From positions 1 to 8,668 of the forward strand of contig CAIWXY010000246.1 of assembly GCA_903916775.1 (NCBI GenBank): a stretch of 8,668 bases of DNA. The letters are read 5' to 3'. This stretch comes from an uncultured Actinomycetes bacterium. Its GTDB lineage: Bacteria > Actinomycetota > Actinomycetes > Nanopelagicales > Nanopelagicaceae. Positions 1 through 4,828 of the stretch are shown piece by piece (within the stretch, counting starts at the first letter, position 1; every line of letters starts with the position of its first letter). Made by a program: the position numbers and the translations under genes. Below the pieces are notes generated by a model. The model saw only the letters and a list, made by a program, of their open reading frames with translations. It did not search any database and was not told where the DNA came from.

Positions 1-660
1 CTCAAGCTCTTGCCACTGATGTTCGGAATTGTCACCACATCGATCTTCTCAGGTAAGTGGATCACCAAGCACGGGAAGTACAAGGCATTCCCAGTTGTTG
101 GCATGGTCCTCATGACTGCAGCTCTACTTCTTATGGCAACATTGACCGAGACAACACCGTACTGGCGTCTATCAATCTTTGCGATCATGCTCGGTGCTGG
201 ACTTGGAATGTGCCTACAGAACCTTGTTATTGCGCTTCAGAACTCACTTGAGATTCGCGATATGGGTATCGGTACTTCGCTCAATACCTTCTGGCGTTCA
301 ATCGGCGGAACTCTGGGCGTAGCAATCTTTGGTTCGATCTACGCAAGTAAGTTGAGCCATTACATCACTGGCAACATTGCCAAGCTAGGTGCAACCAACC
401 CGGCAGCACTTGCTGGTGCGACACCTCAATCTCTTGGTCAATTGCAGAACAACCCTGCTATCGCAGCTGGCTTCACCAAGCCATTGCAAGCAACGATTGA
501 TCACTCTTACGTGCAGTCATTCCACATCGTCTTCTTTGCAGCGGCTCCTGTAACGCTGATCGGAATTCTTGTGGCAATTATGCTCAAGGCAACTCCACTC
601 AAGACTGGTGCGCAACATGCACAAGCCATGAAGGAAGCTGCCGGCGAGGCACTTGGTTAA
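1..660 (+). CDS. DHA2-type MFS drug/solute transporter, C-terminal part (5' truncated by window)
   Basis: This is the last 219 codons of a membrane transporter. The frame is open from base 1 and the start lies outside the window, so the TTG at 10 is not a real start. The visible part has several strongly hydrophobic helices. A basic loop after the first helix (SGKWITKHGKYKAFP) is the second-half form of the MFS motif A loop. The stretch with LGAGLGMCLQNL and the later SLNTFWRSIGGTLGVAIFGS resembles the C-terminal half of 14-TM DHA2 (EmrB/QacA) proton-driven exporters. A long hydrophilic loop (about residues 120-170 of the fragment) precedes a final helix and a short cytoplasmic tail. By family it would export toxic or hydrophobic compounds across the cytoplasmic membrane; the substrate cannot be read from this part. 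The gene ends just before a strong terminator and converges on a minus-strand operon. Confidence 0.88.
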   Translation, partial: LKLLPLMFGIVTTSIFSGKWITKHGKYKAFPVVGMVLMTAALLLMATLTETTPYWRLSIFAIMLGAGLGMCLQNLVIALQNSLEIRDMGIGTSLNTFWRSIGGTLGVAIFGSIYASKLSHYITGNIAKLGATNPAALAGATPQSLGQLQNNPAIAAGFTKPLQATIDHSYVQSFHIVFFAAAPVTLIGILVAIMLKATPLKTGAQHAQAMKEAAGEALG

Positions 661-683
661 GCCAATTCTCTGAACGTAGTAAT

Positions 684-716
684 AAAAAAGCCCCGGCAAT
701 TTGCCGGGGCTTTTTT
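684..716. terminator. Bidirectional Rho-independent terminator
   Basis: An A6 run, then GCCCCGGC (690-697), a 5-nt spacer, GCCGGGGC (703-710) and a T6 run. The 8-bp GC-rich stem has an A-tract on one side and a T-tract on the other, so it can end transcription from both directions. It sits between the convergent MFS gene (stop at 658-660) and the TauE-like gene (stop at 738-740) and serves both. Confidence 0.93.
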
Positions 717-737
717 CTATCCTCTTTTATTCATAAA

Positions 738-1109
738 TCAAGCTGTGAGTAAAAATTTAATTCCTACAAGGAGCAGTAGCACTCCAAACCCTCTATTAAT
801 CCAGGCGCTTCCTACATTTAATCCGACCGCTGCACCGACTCCGGCCATGACAAAAATTGCCACACCAATCGCTGTAGAAACCTTGAAATCAACTTCGCCT
901 GCCTTTGCATAGCGAACTACAGCAATAATTCCTACTGGCAGCAACATCGCTGCCAGTGAAGTCCCGACAGCTTTAGAGGTTGGAAATTTCAGGAGAAATG
1001 CCAGCATTGGAACAATGACGATTCCGCCACCGATTCCAAATAAGCCAGAGAGCAGACCCGCAATGGAGCCAATCCCTAGCCCAGCTAGTATTGACATCAG
1101 CGGCGACAT
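738..1109 (-). CDS. Half-size TauE/SafE-family membrane permease
   Basis: A 123-residue, very hydrophobic protein with about four membrane segments. Near the N-terminus (residues 18-34) it has the glycine-rich signature GLLSGLFGIGGGIVIVP, typical of TauE/SafE anion permeases (sulfite, sulfonate or other organic anion export). Full-length members have two such repeats and about 250 residues. This one has a single repeat, so it is a short form that would need to dimerise to build the usual transporter. I chose the ATG at 1109, which is 10 nt after the stop of the upstream membrane gene. An in-frame ATG at 1175 would add 22 residues and overlap that gene by 56 nt, and another ATG lies at 1097; no start has a clear Shine-Dalgarno sequence. 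It is the last gene of the minus-strand cluster and ends at the shared terminator. The substrate is unknown. Confidence 0.82.
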   Translation of the reverse strand: MSPLMSILAGLGIGSIAGLLSGLFGIGGGIVIVPMLAFLLKFPTSKAVGTSLAAMLLPVGIIAVVRYAKAGEVDFKVSTAIGVAIFVMAGVGAAVGLNVGSAWINRGFGVLLLLVGIKFLLTA

Positions 1110-1119
1110 AATAGGAATG

Positions 1120-1497
1120 TTAGCGGAAGAGGTAAATCCAGAGCACAACCAGATTAAAAGTGGTGAGCAGAGCAATCAAACCACCGCTCAATACAGTCGT
1201 CGGGCGTTCTTCTGAAATCTTCTTGCCAATTAGGGACAAGTCCTTTGTGGCTTTCAGAGAATCGCTCACCCATACCGCATCTCGAGTAGCAGAGAGCATG
1301 GATGTTGTCGCAAAAACCCCACCAGCGACCACAAGTCCCATAGTGAAGATGCGAAGGGCCATGTCGGTTGAATTACTGAGGTGGCCGGTTGCTCCAAGAG
1401 CGAGAATTACTGAGAGGAGCAGTGTTGGTGCCAACTGCGCTCTTACGCGCACAGCACGAAGTTCGTTCCAAGTACGGATTAATTCTTTTTCGTTCAT
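1120..1497 (-). CDS. Small three-TM membrane protein of unknown function
   Basis: A 125-residue protein I do not recognise. It starts with a charged, probably cytoplasmic amphipathic stretch (MNEKELIRTWNELRAVRVRA), followed by three hydrophobic segments at about residues 22-40, 47-70 and 100-123. A polar segment with many charges (about 71-99) separates the second and third helices. It ends almost directly after the last helix (LWIYLFR). There are no catalytic motifs. The start codon is 9 nt after the SDR stop, and the TauE-like gene begins 10 nt after its stop, so co-transcription with both is likely. It could be an accessory subunit of the short TauE-like protein, but that rests only on adjacency. 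Confidence 0.78.
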   Translation of the reverse strand: MNEKELIRTWNELRAVRVRAQLAPTLLLSVILALGATGHLSNSTDMALRIFTMGLVVAGGVFATTSMLSATRDAVWVSDSLKATKDLSLIGKKISEERPTTVLSGGLIALLTTFNLVVLWIYLFR

Positions 1498-1506
1498 GTA
1501 ACGAGG

Positions 1507-2205
1507 CTACCAGTCGATAACTTCTTGGTCCTCCCACAAAACACCTGTCGTATCACTTCCGGGAGTAAATGATCGCGTAGCAAGCCAGAGCGCTGTGGCG
1601 GCACCTTCCTCAATTGATCGTGGAGCATCCGGTCCGCCCATATCTGTGCGTGTGTGGTTGGGGCAGAGAGCATCCACCAGAATACCTCGAGCGCCTAAAC
1701 CGGTTTCGTGAGCCAAGTTGCGTACCAACGCGTTGACTCCAGCTTTTGAAATTCGGTATGGAGCCAATCCCCCTGCATTTCCAGGACCACTCATGCGACC
1801 GAGGCATGCTGAATACACAATCACCCGACCGCTTCGTCGTTCAGCCATCGCTGGAACCACCGTATTCACAATGACAAAAGTCGAATCCAAATTAATAGCC
1901 ATCACTCGACGCCATTCTTCAGTTGTCGTGCGCAGGGTTTTGGACATCTTCTCGCTCATGACTCCATGCGCCAACAGGAGCACGTCAGGTGCACCATAGC
2001 TCTGAACTATCTCCGAAAAAATCTGACGAGTTTTATCGAGATCTGAAAGATCAACTACGCGGTAATGAGCACCGATCTCTTGGGCCACCCGAGTAAGCAA
2101 CTCCTCGTTGCTGGCGACAAGAACAACGTCATAACCGAGCGCGCGTAAGTCCTTGGCATTTTGGAGACCAAGCCCGCGAGATCCACCTGTGACGACTGCC
2201 AACAT
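1507..2205 (-). CDS. Short-chain dehydrogenase/reductase (SDR), carbonyl-reductase-like
   Basis: A 232-residue Rossmann-fold oxidoreductase. The cofactor motif TGGSRGLG lies at residues 6-13. Arg10 within it, and the lack of an acidic residue after the second strand (LVASN), suggest NADP(H). Asp52 (VVDLSD) fits the adenine-ring contact. The usual NNAG is replaced by AHG (79-81). The catalytic set is Asn105, Ser132, Tyr150 and Lys154 (YRISK). The late segment with TRTDMGGP followed by RSIEEGAATALWLA is typical of carbonyl-reductase-like SDRs that reduce ketones or aldehydes. The substrate is unknown. The length is normal for a classical SDR. It starts 6 nt after the small basic ORF and stops 9 nt before the 3-TM gene, so it sits in the middle of a tight operon. 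The family call is firm; the reaction is not. Confidence 0.92.
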   Translation of the reverse strand: MLAVVTGGSRGLGLQNAKDLRALGYDVVLVASNEELLTRVAQEIGAHYRVVDLSDLDKTRQIFSEIVQSYGAPDVLLLAHGVMSEKMSKTLRTTTEEWRRVMAINLDSTFVIVNTVVPAMAERRSGRVIVYSACLGRMSGPGNAGGLAPYRISKAGVNALVRNLAHETGLGARGILVDALCPNHTRTDMGGPDAPRSIEEGAATALWLATRSFTPGSDTTGVLWEDQEVIDW

Positions 2206-2211
2206 TTGGCG

Positions 2212-2325
2212 CTACTTTCTGTTGAGAGCGCGCAAAGAGCGACGAATATCTCGACGGTGCTTGCGGCTTGCTTTGCGTCTTTTTGTTGATGACATCCAGA
2301 TAAGAATTGGGATGAATATCAGCAT
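2212..2325 (-). CDS. Putative 37-residue basic, membrane-anchored small protein
   Basis: A short ORF encodes MLIFIPILIWMSSTKRRKAS, then a highly basic tail rich in Arg and Lys. It has one hydrophobic segment (residues 2-11) and 13 Lys/Arg in residues 15-37. The in-frame stop upstream is at 2347-2349, so the ATG at 2325 is the furthest possible one; a second ATG (2295) would give a purely basic 27-residue product. A weak GGTGG lies 10 nt before the start. It ends 6 nt before the SDR ATG, a spacing like that of the next genes in the operon, which is the main argument that it is real. The shape suggests a single-helix membrane protein with a cytoplasmic RNA-, ribosome- or phospholipid-binding tail. 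No family is recognised and chance coding is possible. Confidence 0.45.
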   Translation of the reverse strand: MLIFIPILIWMSSTKRRKASRKHRRDIRRSLRALNRK

Positions 2326-2430
2326 GGCAAAGAAACCACCGAAGCCTTAAAAAAATAGGCCGTTATTTACTCCACCTAGCATTCCCAAAGGCTAATCCCC
2401 TTGCGGTGATCGTGCTCGCTGAAACCTTCC

Positions 2431-3261
2431 TCAGCCTCTCTTCTTCTGACATCGCGGACAGAAATGCGAGGAGCGATTGGCAAAAGAGATCCGCTTAATC
2501 AGTGTGCCACAACGGCTGCACGGTTCATTCTCGCGGCCATAGGCATTTAGCGAGATTGCAAAATAGCCACTCTCGCCATTGACGTTGATATACAAGTCAT
2601 CAAAGGAAGTGCCGCCGACCTTAATCGCTTGAGACATCACTTCCTTGGCGCAATCAAGTGTCCGACCAATCGCTGCAGCGCTCATCTCGTGGGTGACGCT
2701 TTCAGGATGGACTCGCGCTAGCCAGAGCGCTTCGTCGGCATAAATATTGCCGATTCCAGAGACAATGTTTTGATTGAGAATGGCTGTCTTGATCTTCACC
2801 TTACGGCGTCCGACATTGGCAATCACTGCAGCTTGATCAAAGCTTGGTTCGAATATATCTGGCGCTATCTTGGCAACGGAGGTAGGTATGCCATCAGTTT
2901 TCCTCTCAAGTGAGACCCATCCAAAAGTTCGTTGATCATTAAAGTGAAGTGCGGTTTCTTTCCTGCCTTTTTTGAGTGTGAAGATTGCGCGCGTGTGCCT
3001 GGTCTCGCGAGGATCAATCAGAAACTGTCCGGACATTCCCAAATGTGCGACCAAAACATCAGAACGATCTAACTCAAACCAGAGGAATTTGCCACGGCGT
3101 TTAATATCTAAGACAGTAGAACCTGCAAGATCTTCGATAGGCGCGATACTTCTAGGGTTCTGTGCTCGCTCGTGCAGCTGTGTGGCAGAAGTAATTTTGT
3201 GCCCAACAACATGCGCAAGGAGTCCAGTGCGGACTGTTTCGACTTCTGGTAGCTCAGGCAT
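2431..3261 (-). CDS. mutM: Formamidopyrimidine-DNA glycosylase (Fpg/MutM)
   Basis: A 276-residue base-excision repair enzyme that removes 8-oxoguanine and formamidopyrimidines and cleaves the abasic strand by beta,delta-elimination. All hallmarks are present: the N-terminus PELPEVETVR with catalytic Pro (after Met removal) and Glu3; Lys58 (RRGKF); the HLGMSG loop (73-78) with the strand-invading Met; DQRTFG (109-114) with the intercalating Arg and Phe; and GIGNIYADE (169-177) of the helix-two-turn-helix. A C-terminal zinc finger has Cys248, Cys251, Cys268 and Cys271, with Arg263 in its hairpin. The length is standard. Fpg in actinobacteria is often beside rnc; here it follows a tRNA gene instead, so it may be a second paralogue. 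A -10-like TAAAAT only 10 nt before the ATG suggests a leaderless or nearly leaderless mRNA. No clear terminator follows, so read-through into the SDR cluster is possible. Confidence 0.97.
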   Translation of the reverse strand: MPELPEVETVRTGLLAHVVGHKITSATQLHERAQNPRSIAPIEDLAGSTVLDIKRRGKFLWFELDRSDVLVAHLGMSGQFLIDPRETRHTRAIFTLKKGRKETALHFNDQRTFGWVSLERKTDGIPTSVAKIAPDIFEPSFDQAAVIANVGRRKVKIKTAILNQNIVSGIGNIYADEALWLARVHPESVTHEMSAAAIGRTLDCAKEVMSQAIKVGGTSFDDLYINVNGESGYFAISLNAYGRENEPCSRCGTLIKRISFANRSSHFCPRCQKKRG

Positions 3262-3277
3262 GGGAGTCCCAATTTTA
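3262..3277 (-). promoter_or_regulatory. Probable fpg -10 element giving a very short leader
   Basis: On the minus strand TAAAAT (3277-3272) matches the TATAAT consensus at five of six positions and ends 10 nt before the fpg ATG. A start site 6-8 nt downstream would leave only a few untranslated bases. There is no good -35 hexamer at 17 nt and no Shine-Dalgarno sequence. The nine bases before the ATG, GGGACTCCC, form a small palindrome. Confidence 0.45.
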
Positions 3278-3281
3278 CTGG

Positions 3282-3306
3282 CTATGTGAAGAAGCGACTA
3301 TGTGAA
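3282..3306. repeat. Perfect 9-bp direct repeat upstream of fpg
   Basis: CTATGTGAA occurs at 3282-3290 and again at 3298-3306, with 7 bases between (16-nt period). It lies between the tRNA 3' end and the putative fpg -10 element, where a regulator binding two adjacent sites could act. It may equally be chance or a local duplication. Confidence 0.5.
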
Positions 3307-3323
3307 ATGTTGCGGTGAATAAG

Positions 3324-3396
3324 TGCCCCGGGTCGGACTCGAACCGACACTGAAAGGATTTTAAGTCCTCTTCCTCTACCATTGGGATACCGGGGC
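3324..3396 (-). tRNA. tRNA with leucine anticodon UAA but class I (short variable loop) form
   Basis: A complete 73-nt cloverleaf on the minus strand. The acceptor stem is GCCCCGG/CCGGGGC (7 bp). U8 and A14 are present. The D stem is weak (three pairs plus a C-A mismatch), with GG in the D loop. The anticodon stem is GAGGA/TCCTT with loop CTTAAAA, so the anticodon is UAA (3363-3361), reading UUA Leu. The variable region is only five bases (TCAGT). The T stem GTCGG/CCGAC carries loop TTCGAGT. The discriminator is A73 and CCA is not encoded. Bacterial tRNA-Leu normally has a long class II variable arm, so anticodon and body disagree. The gene is intact, so a degraded pseudogene is unlikely. Amino acid identity is uncertain. 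It lies 62 nt upstream of fpg on the same strand. Confidence 0.88.
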
Positions 3397-3436
3397 GTAT
3401 GTCTAAGGGTTGAGTACGTGAGTGTACTAGAGCCGA

Positions 3437-4084
3437 TTACCTTCCCTTGCTGCGCTTCTTGCTCTTCTTGTTACTCTTCCTACGCTTTCTATGACTTCGA
3501 GAGCTCTCCCTGGCTACGAGTGCCACAACTGCAATAAATAGAAGACCGATAGCTGTCCATTGAAAATCAAGTGTCCATGAGTGGTGAGAAGTCGCTGAAA
3601 TCGTTGTGGTGTTAGAGGTAATTGCTGTCTCTGCGCCAATTGGATCGTACATACGTATGCCAACACGACTGACATTAACAATGCCGGAGGCATTAACTGG
3701 CGCACTGGCAGAGGCCCAAATTACTCCATACTGCTCACCAGAGATCACGTTGGCAGGCACAGTAATTGTGACTGTTGCATCCAAAATGCCATGAGCAGCA
3801 ATTTCTCCAGACGATGGCAAGACGCTTGTCCACGAAGTTAACTGATTGGCAATCTCACCGGAAGAAGGAGAAAACACTCCGTTGATATTTGTAGCAGCAC
3901 TTGGGTAGAGCGAGACCATCATGGGTGAGTTGGTTGAGTTAGAAACTTCAATCCGCTCTGAAACCACTGTCGAAGGAAGCAATCGATCAACAATATAGAT
4001 TCCAGATTGTGGATTATTTTGCACAGCACTCGGAATTTCAATGATCCGAATGCCAAGACCTGCTTGCGAATTACTTGCTGGCAT
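3437..4084 (-). CDS. DUF916-like (WxL-partner) surface protein with C-terminal TM and basic tail
   Basis: A 215-residue protein starting at the ATG that shares its A with the TAA of the upstream WxL-like gene (TAATG), indicating translational coupling. An open frame continues upstream to 4171, but that part is antisense-like in character and overlaps the first gene. Residues 9-65 (GLGIRIIEIPSA, then YIVDRLLP, RIEVSNSTNSP and SLYPSAA) and the later GEQYGVIWA and VSRVGIRMY fit the DUF916 domain of proteins that accompany WxL proteins and bind peptidoglycan. A membrane helix (about 176-191) is followed by a 24-residue tail with 14 Arg/Lys, a strong inside-facing stop-transfer signal. The expected N-terminal signal peptide is absent: the domain begins within nine residues of the Met. 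Function at the cell surface is inferred from the family and the partner. Confidence 0.75.
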   Translation of the reverse strand: MPASNSQAGLGIRIIEIPSAVQNNPQSGIYIVDRLLPSTVVSERIEVSNSTNSPMMVSLYPSAATNINGVFSPSSGEIANQLTSWTSVLPSSGEIAAHGILDATVTITVPANVISGEQYGVIWASASAPVNASGIVNVSRVGIRMYDPIGAETAITSNTTTISATSHHSWTLDFQWTAIGLLFIAVVALVARESSRSHRKRRKSNKKSKKRSKGR

Positions 4085-4629
4085 TAGGCAACCGATTGAG
4101 TTATTGAACCCGTATATGTACCGACTGCTTGACCTGATGGGACGGTGACGGTAATTGTAGGAGTCCACCATGCAGTATTGCTTCCAGTCACAACAGCTGT
4201 CACAACTGGAACGACACCAGTCAGATTAATTTGATCGACCGCAACTGCAGCTACTGTTCCAGTTTTTCCAATTACTCCAGAGGTATATCCGATGAGTGAT
4301 GCCGCAATGGTGGGACCGGCTGGTGGAGTAAGTGCAGTCGCAATCGCTGAAGCAGTCCATGCTGTACCTGGTGCATCGCAACGAGCGTCAGTGACTAAGA
4401 CTGTGCCCATGGTCGCCGTCGAAATTGATGAGACCGTGGTCGCCATTGATGGTGCGCTCACAGCTGAGAAGACAAGAGCTCCTGGAGCTGAGATTGAAAG
4501 TGGGCCTGGGACACAACTGGCCGAAATGGTCAGTGAAGTGGTTGTTATATCGGCGTGAGCCATATTTACAGCAATGCTTGGGATTATGAGTGAAGCGATA
4601 GAAAACAAAACTACGTTACGGACTGGCAT
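4084..4629 (-). CDS. Secreted WxL-like surface protein
   Basis: A 181-residue exported protein. The start at 4629 gives a clean Sec signal peptide (MPVRN, then VVLFSIASLIIPSIAV, cleavage after AHA at about residue 26). The ATG at 4671 would add 14 polar residues before it, and a -10-like TATTTA directly abuts that codon, so I prefer 4629. The mature part is rich in Ala, Thr, Val and Ser. It follows the WxL-domain plan: an early beta segment (LSISAPGALVFSAV), a GTVLVTDARC stretch, a WTASA element in place of a full WxL, a late Trp-containing segment (AWWTPTITVTVP) and the typical end GTYTGSITQSVA. WxL domains attach non-covalently to peptidoglycan in Gram-positive bacteria. Its stop overlaps the start of the DUF916-like partner. 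Its own ligand is unknown. Confidence 0.75.
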   Translation of the reverse strand: MPVRNVVLFSIASLIIPSIAVNMAHADITTTSLTISASCVPGPLSISAPGALVFSAVSAPSMATTVSSISTATMGTVLVTDARCDAPGTAWTASAIATALTPPAGPTIAASLIGYTSGVIGKTGTVAAVAVDQINLTGVVPVVTAVVTGSNTAWWTPTITVTVPSGQAVGTYTGSITQSVA

Positions 4630-4728
4630 ATGTGTATCTTCATTTTCTTTAAAAGAGAGGCTTTGCACCATTAAATACGCTCAAAACCGACTCACTGTCG
4701 TACGAGCGCTTCCCTTATCCATTCCTGA

Positions 4729-4749
4729 GGAGTCATAGCTGATTACTCC
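4729..4749. promoter_or_regulatory. Imperfect inverted repeat in the divergent intergenic region
   Basis: GGAGTCAT (4729-4736), spacer AGCTG, ATTACTCC (4742-4749): 8-bp arms with seven matches. It is about 100 nt upstream of the WxL-like start and 80 nt upstream of the peptidase start, in a 199-nt region that must hold both divergent promoters. An operator is plausible. There is no T-tract, so it is not a terminator. The rest of the intergenic region shows nothing else I can name. Confidence 0.35.
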
Positions 4750-4810
4750 GGAACTATTTACAGGGTAGCAGGTCTGTGGCGTCGATCACACCAATCCAAT
4801 AACGCCCTAA

Positions 4811-4828
4811 TCTAATTAGGCTCTCCTC
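4811..4828 (+). promoter_or_regulatory. Probable -10 element of the M3 peptidase gene, leaderless-type
   Basis: TCTAAT (4811-4816) matches TATAAT at five of six positions and ends 12 nt before the ATG at 4829, which would leave a leader of about five bases. The bases before the ATG (CTCTCCTC) are pyrimidine-rich and contain no Shine-Dalgarno sequence. No good -35 is visible. It overlaps an 8-bp palindrome, CTAATTAG (4812-4819). Confidence 0.45.

Noticed and set aside
1160..1501. 113-residue plus-strand ORF
   Set aside because: Complement of the 3-TM membrane gene, which has a coherent hydrophobic pattern and operon spacing; the plus-strand product has no recognisable domain.
2344..2360. GCCT-A-rich-AGGC hairpin after fpg
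   Set aside because: Stem of only four pairs with an A-rich loop; not a credible terminator.
2972..3289. 105-residue plus-strand ORF
   Set aside because: Antisense to the well-defined fpg N-terminal half; composition is that of a shadow frame.
3324..3396. tRNA gene as an integration site for a mobile element
   Set aside because: No integrase, no repeat of the tRNA 3' end elsewhere in the window, and the flanking genes look chromosomal.
3413..3428. Small hairpin AGTAC-N6-GTACT between the DUF916-like gene and the tRNA
   Set aside because: Only five base pairs and no T-tract on either side; too weak to call a terminator.
4292..4558. 88-residue plus-strand ORF
   Set aside because: Antisense to the WxL-like gene; the low-complexity Ala/Val/Glu content mirrors the Ala/Thr-rich coding strand.
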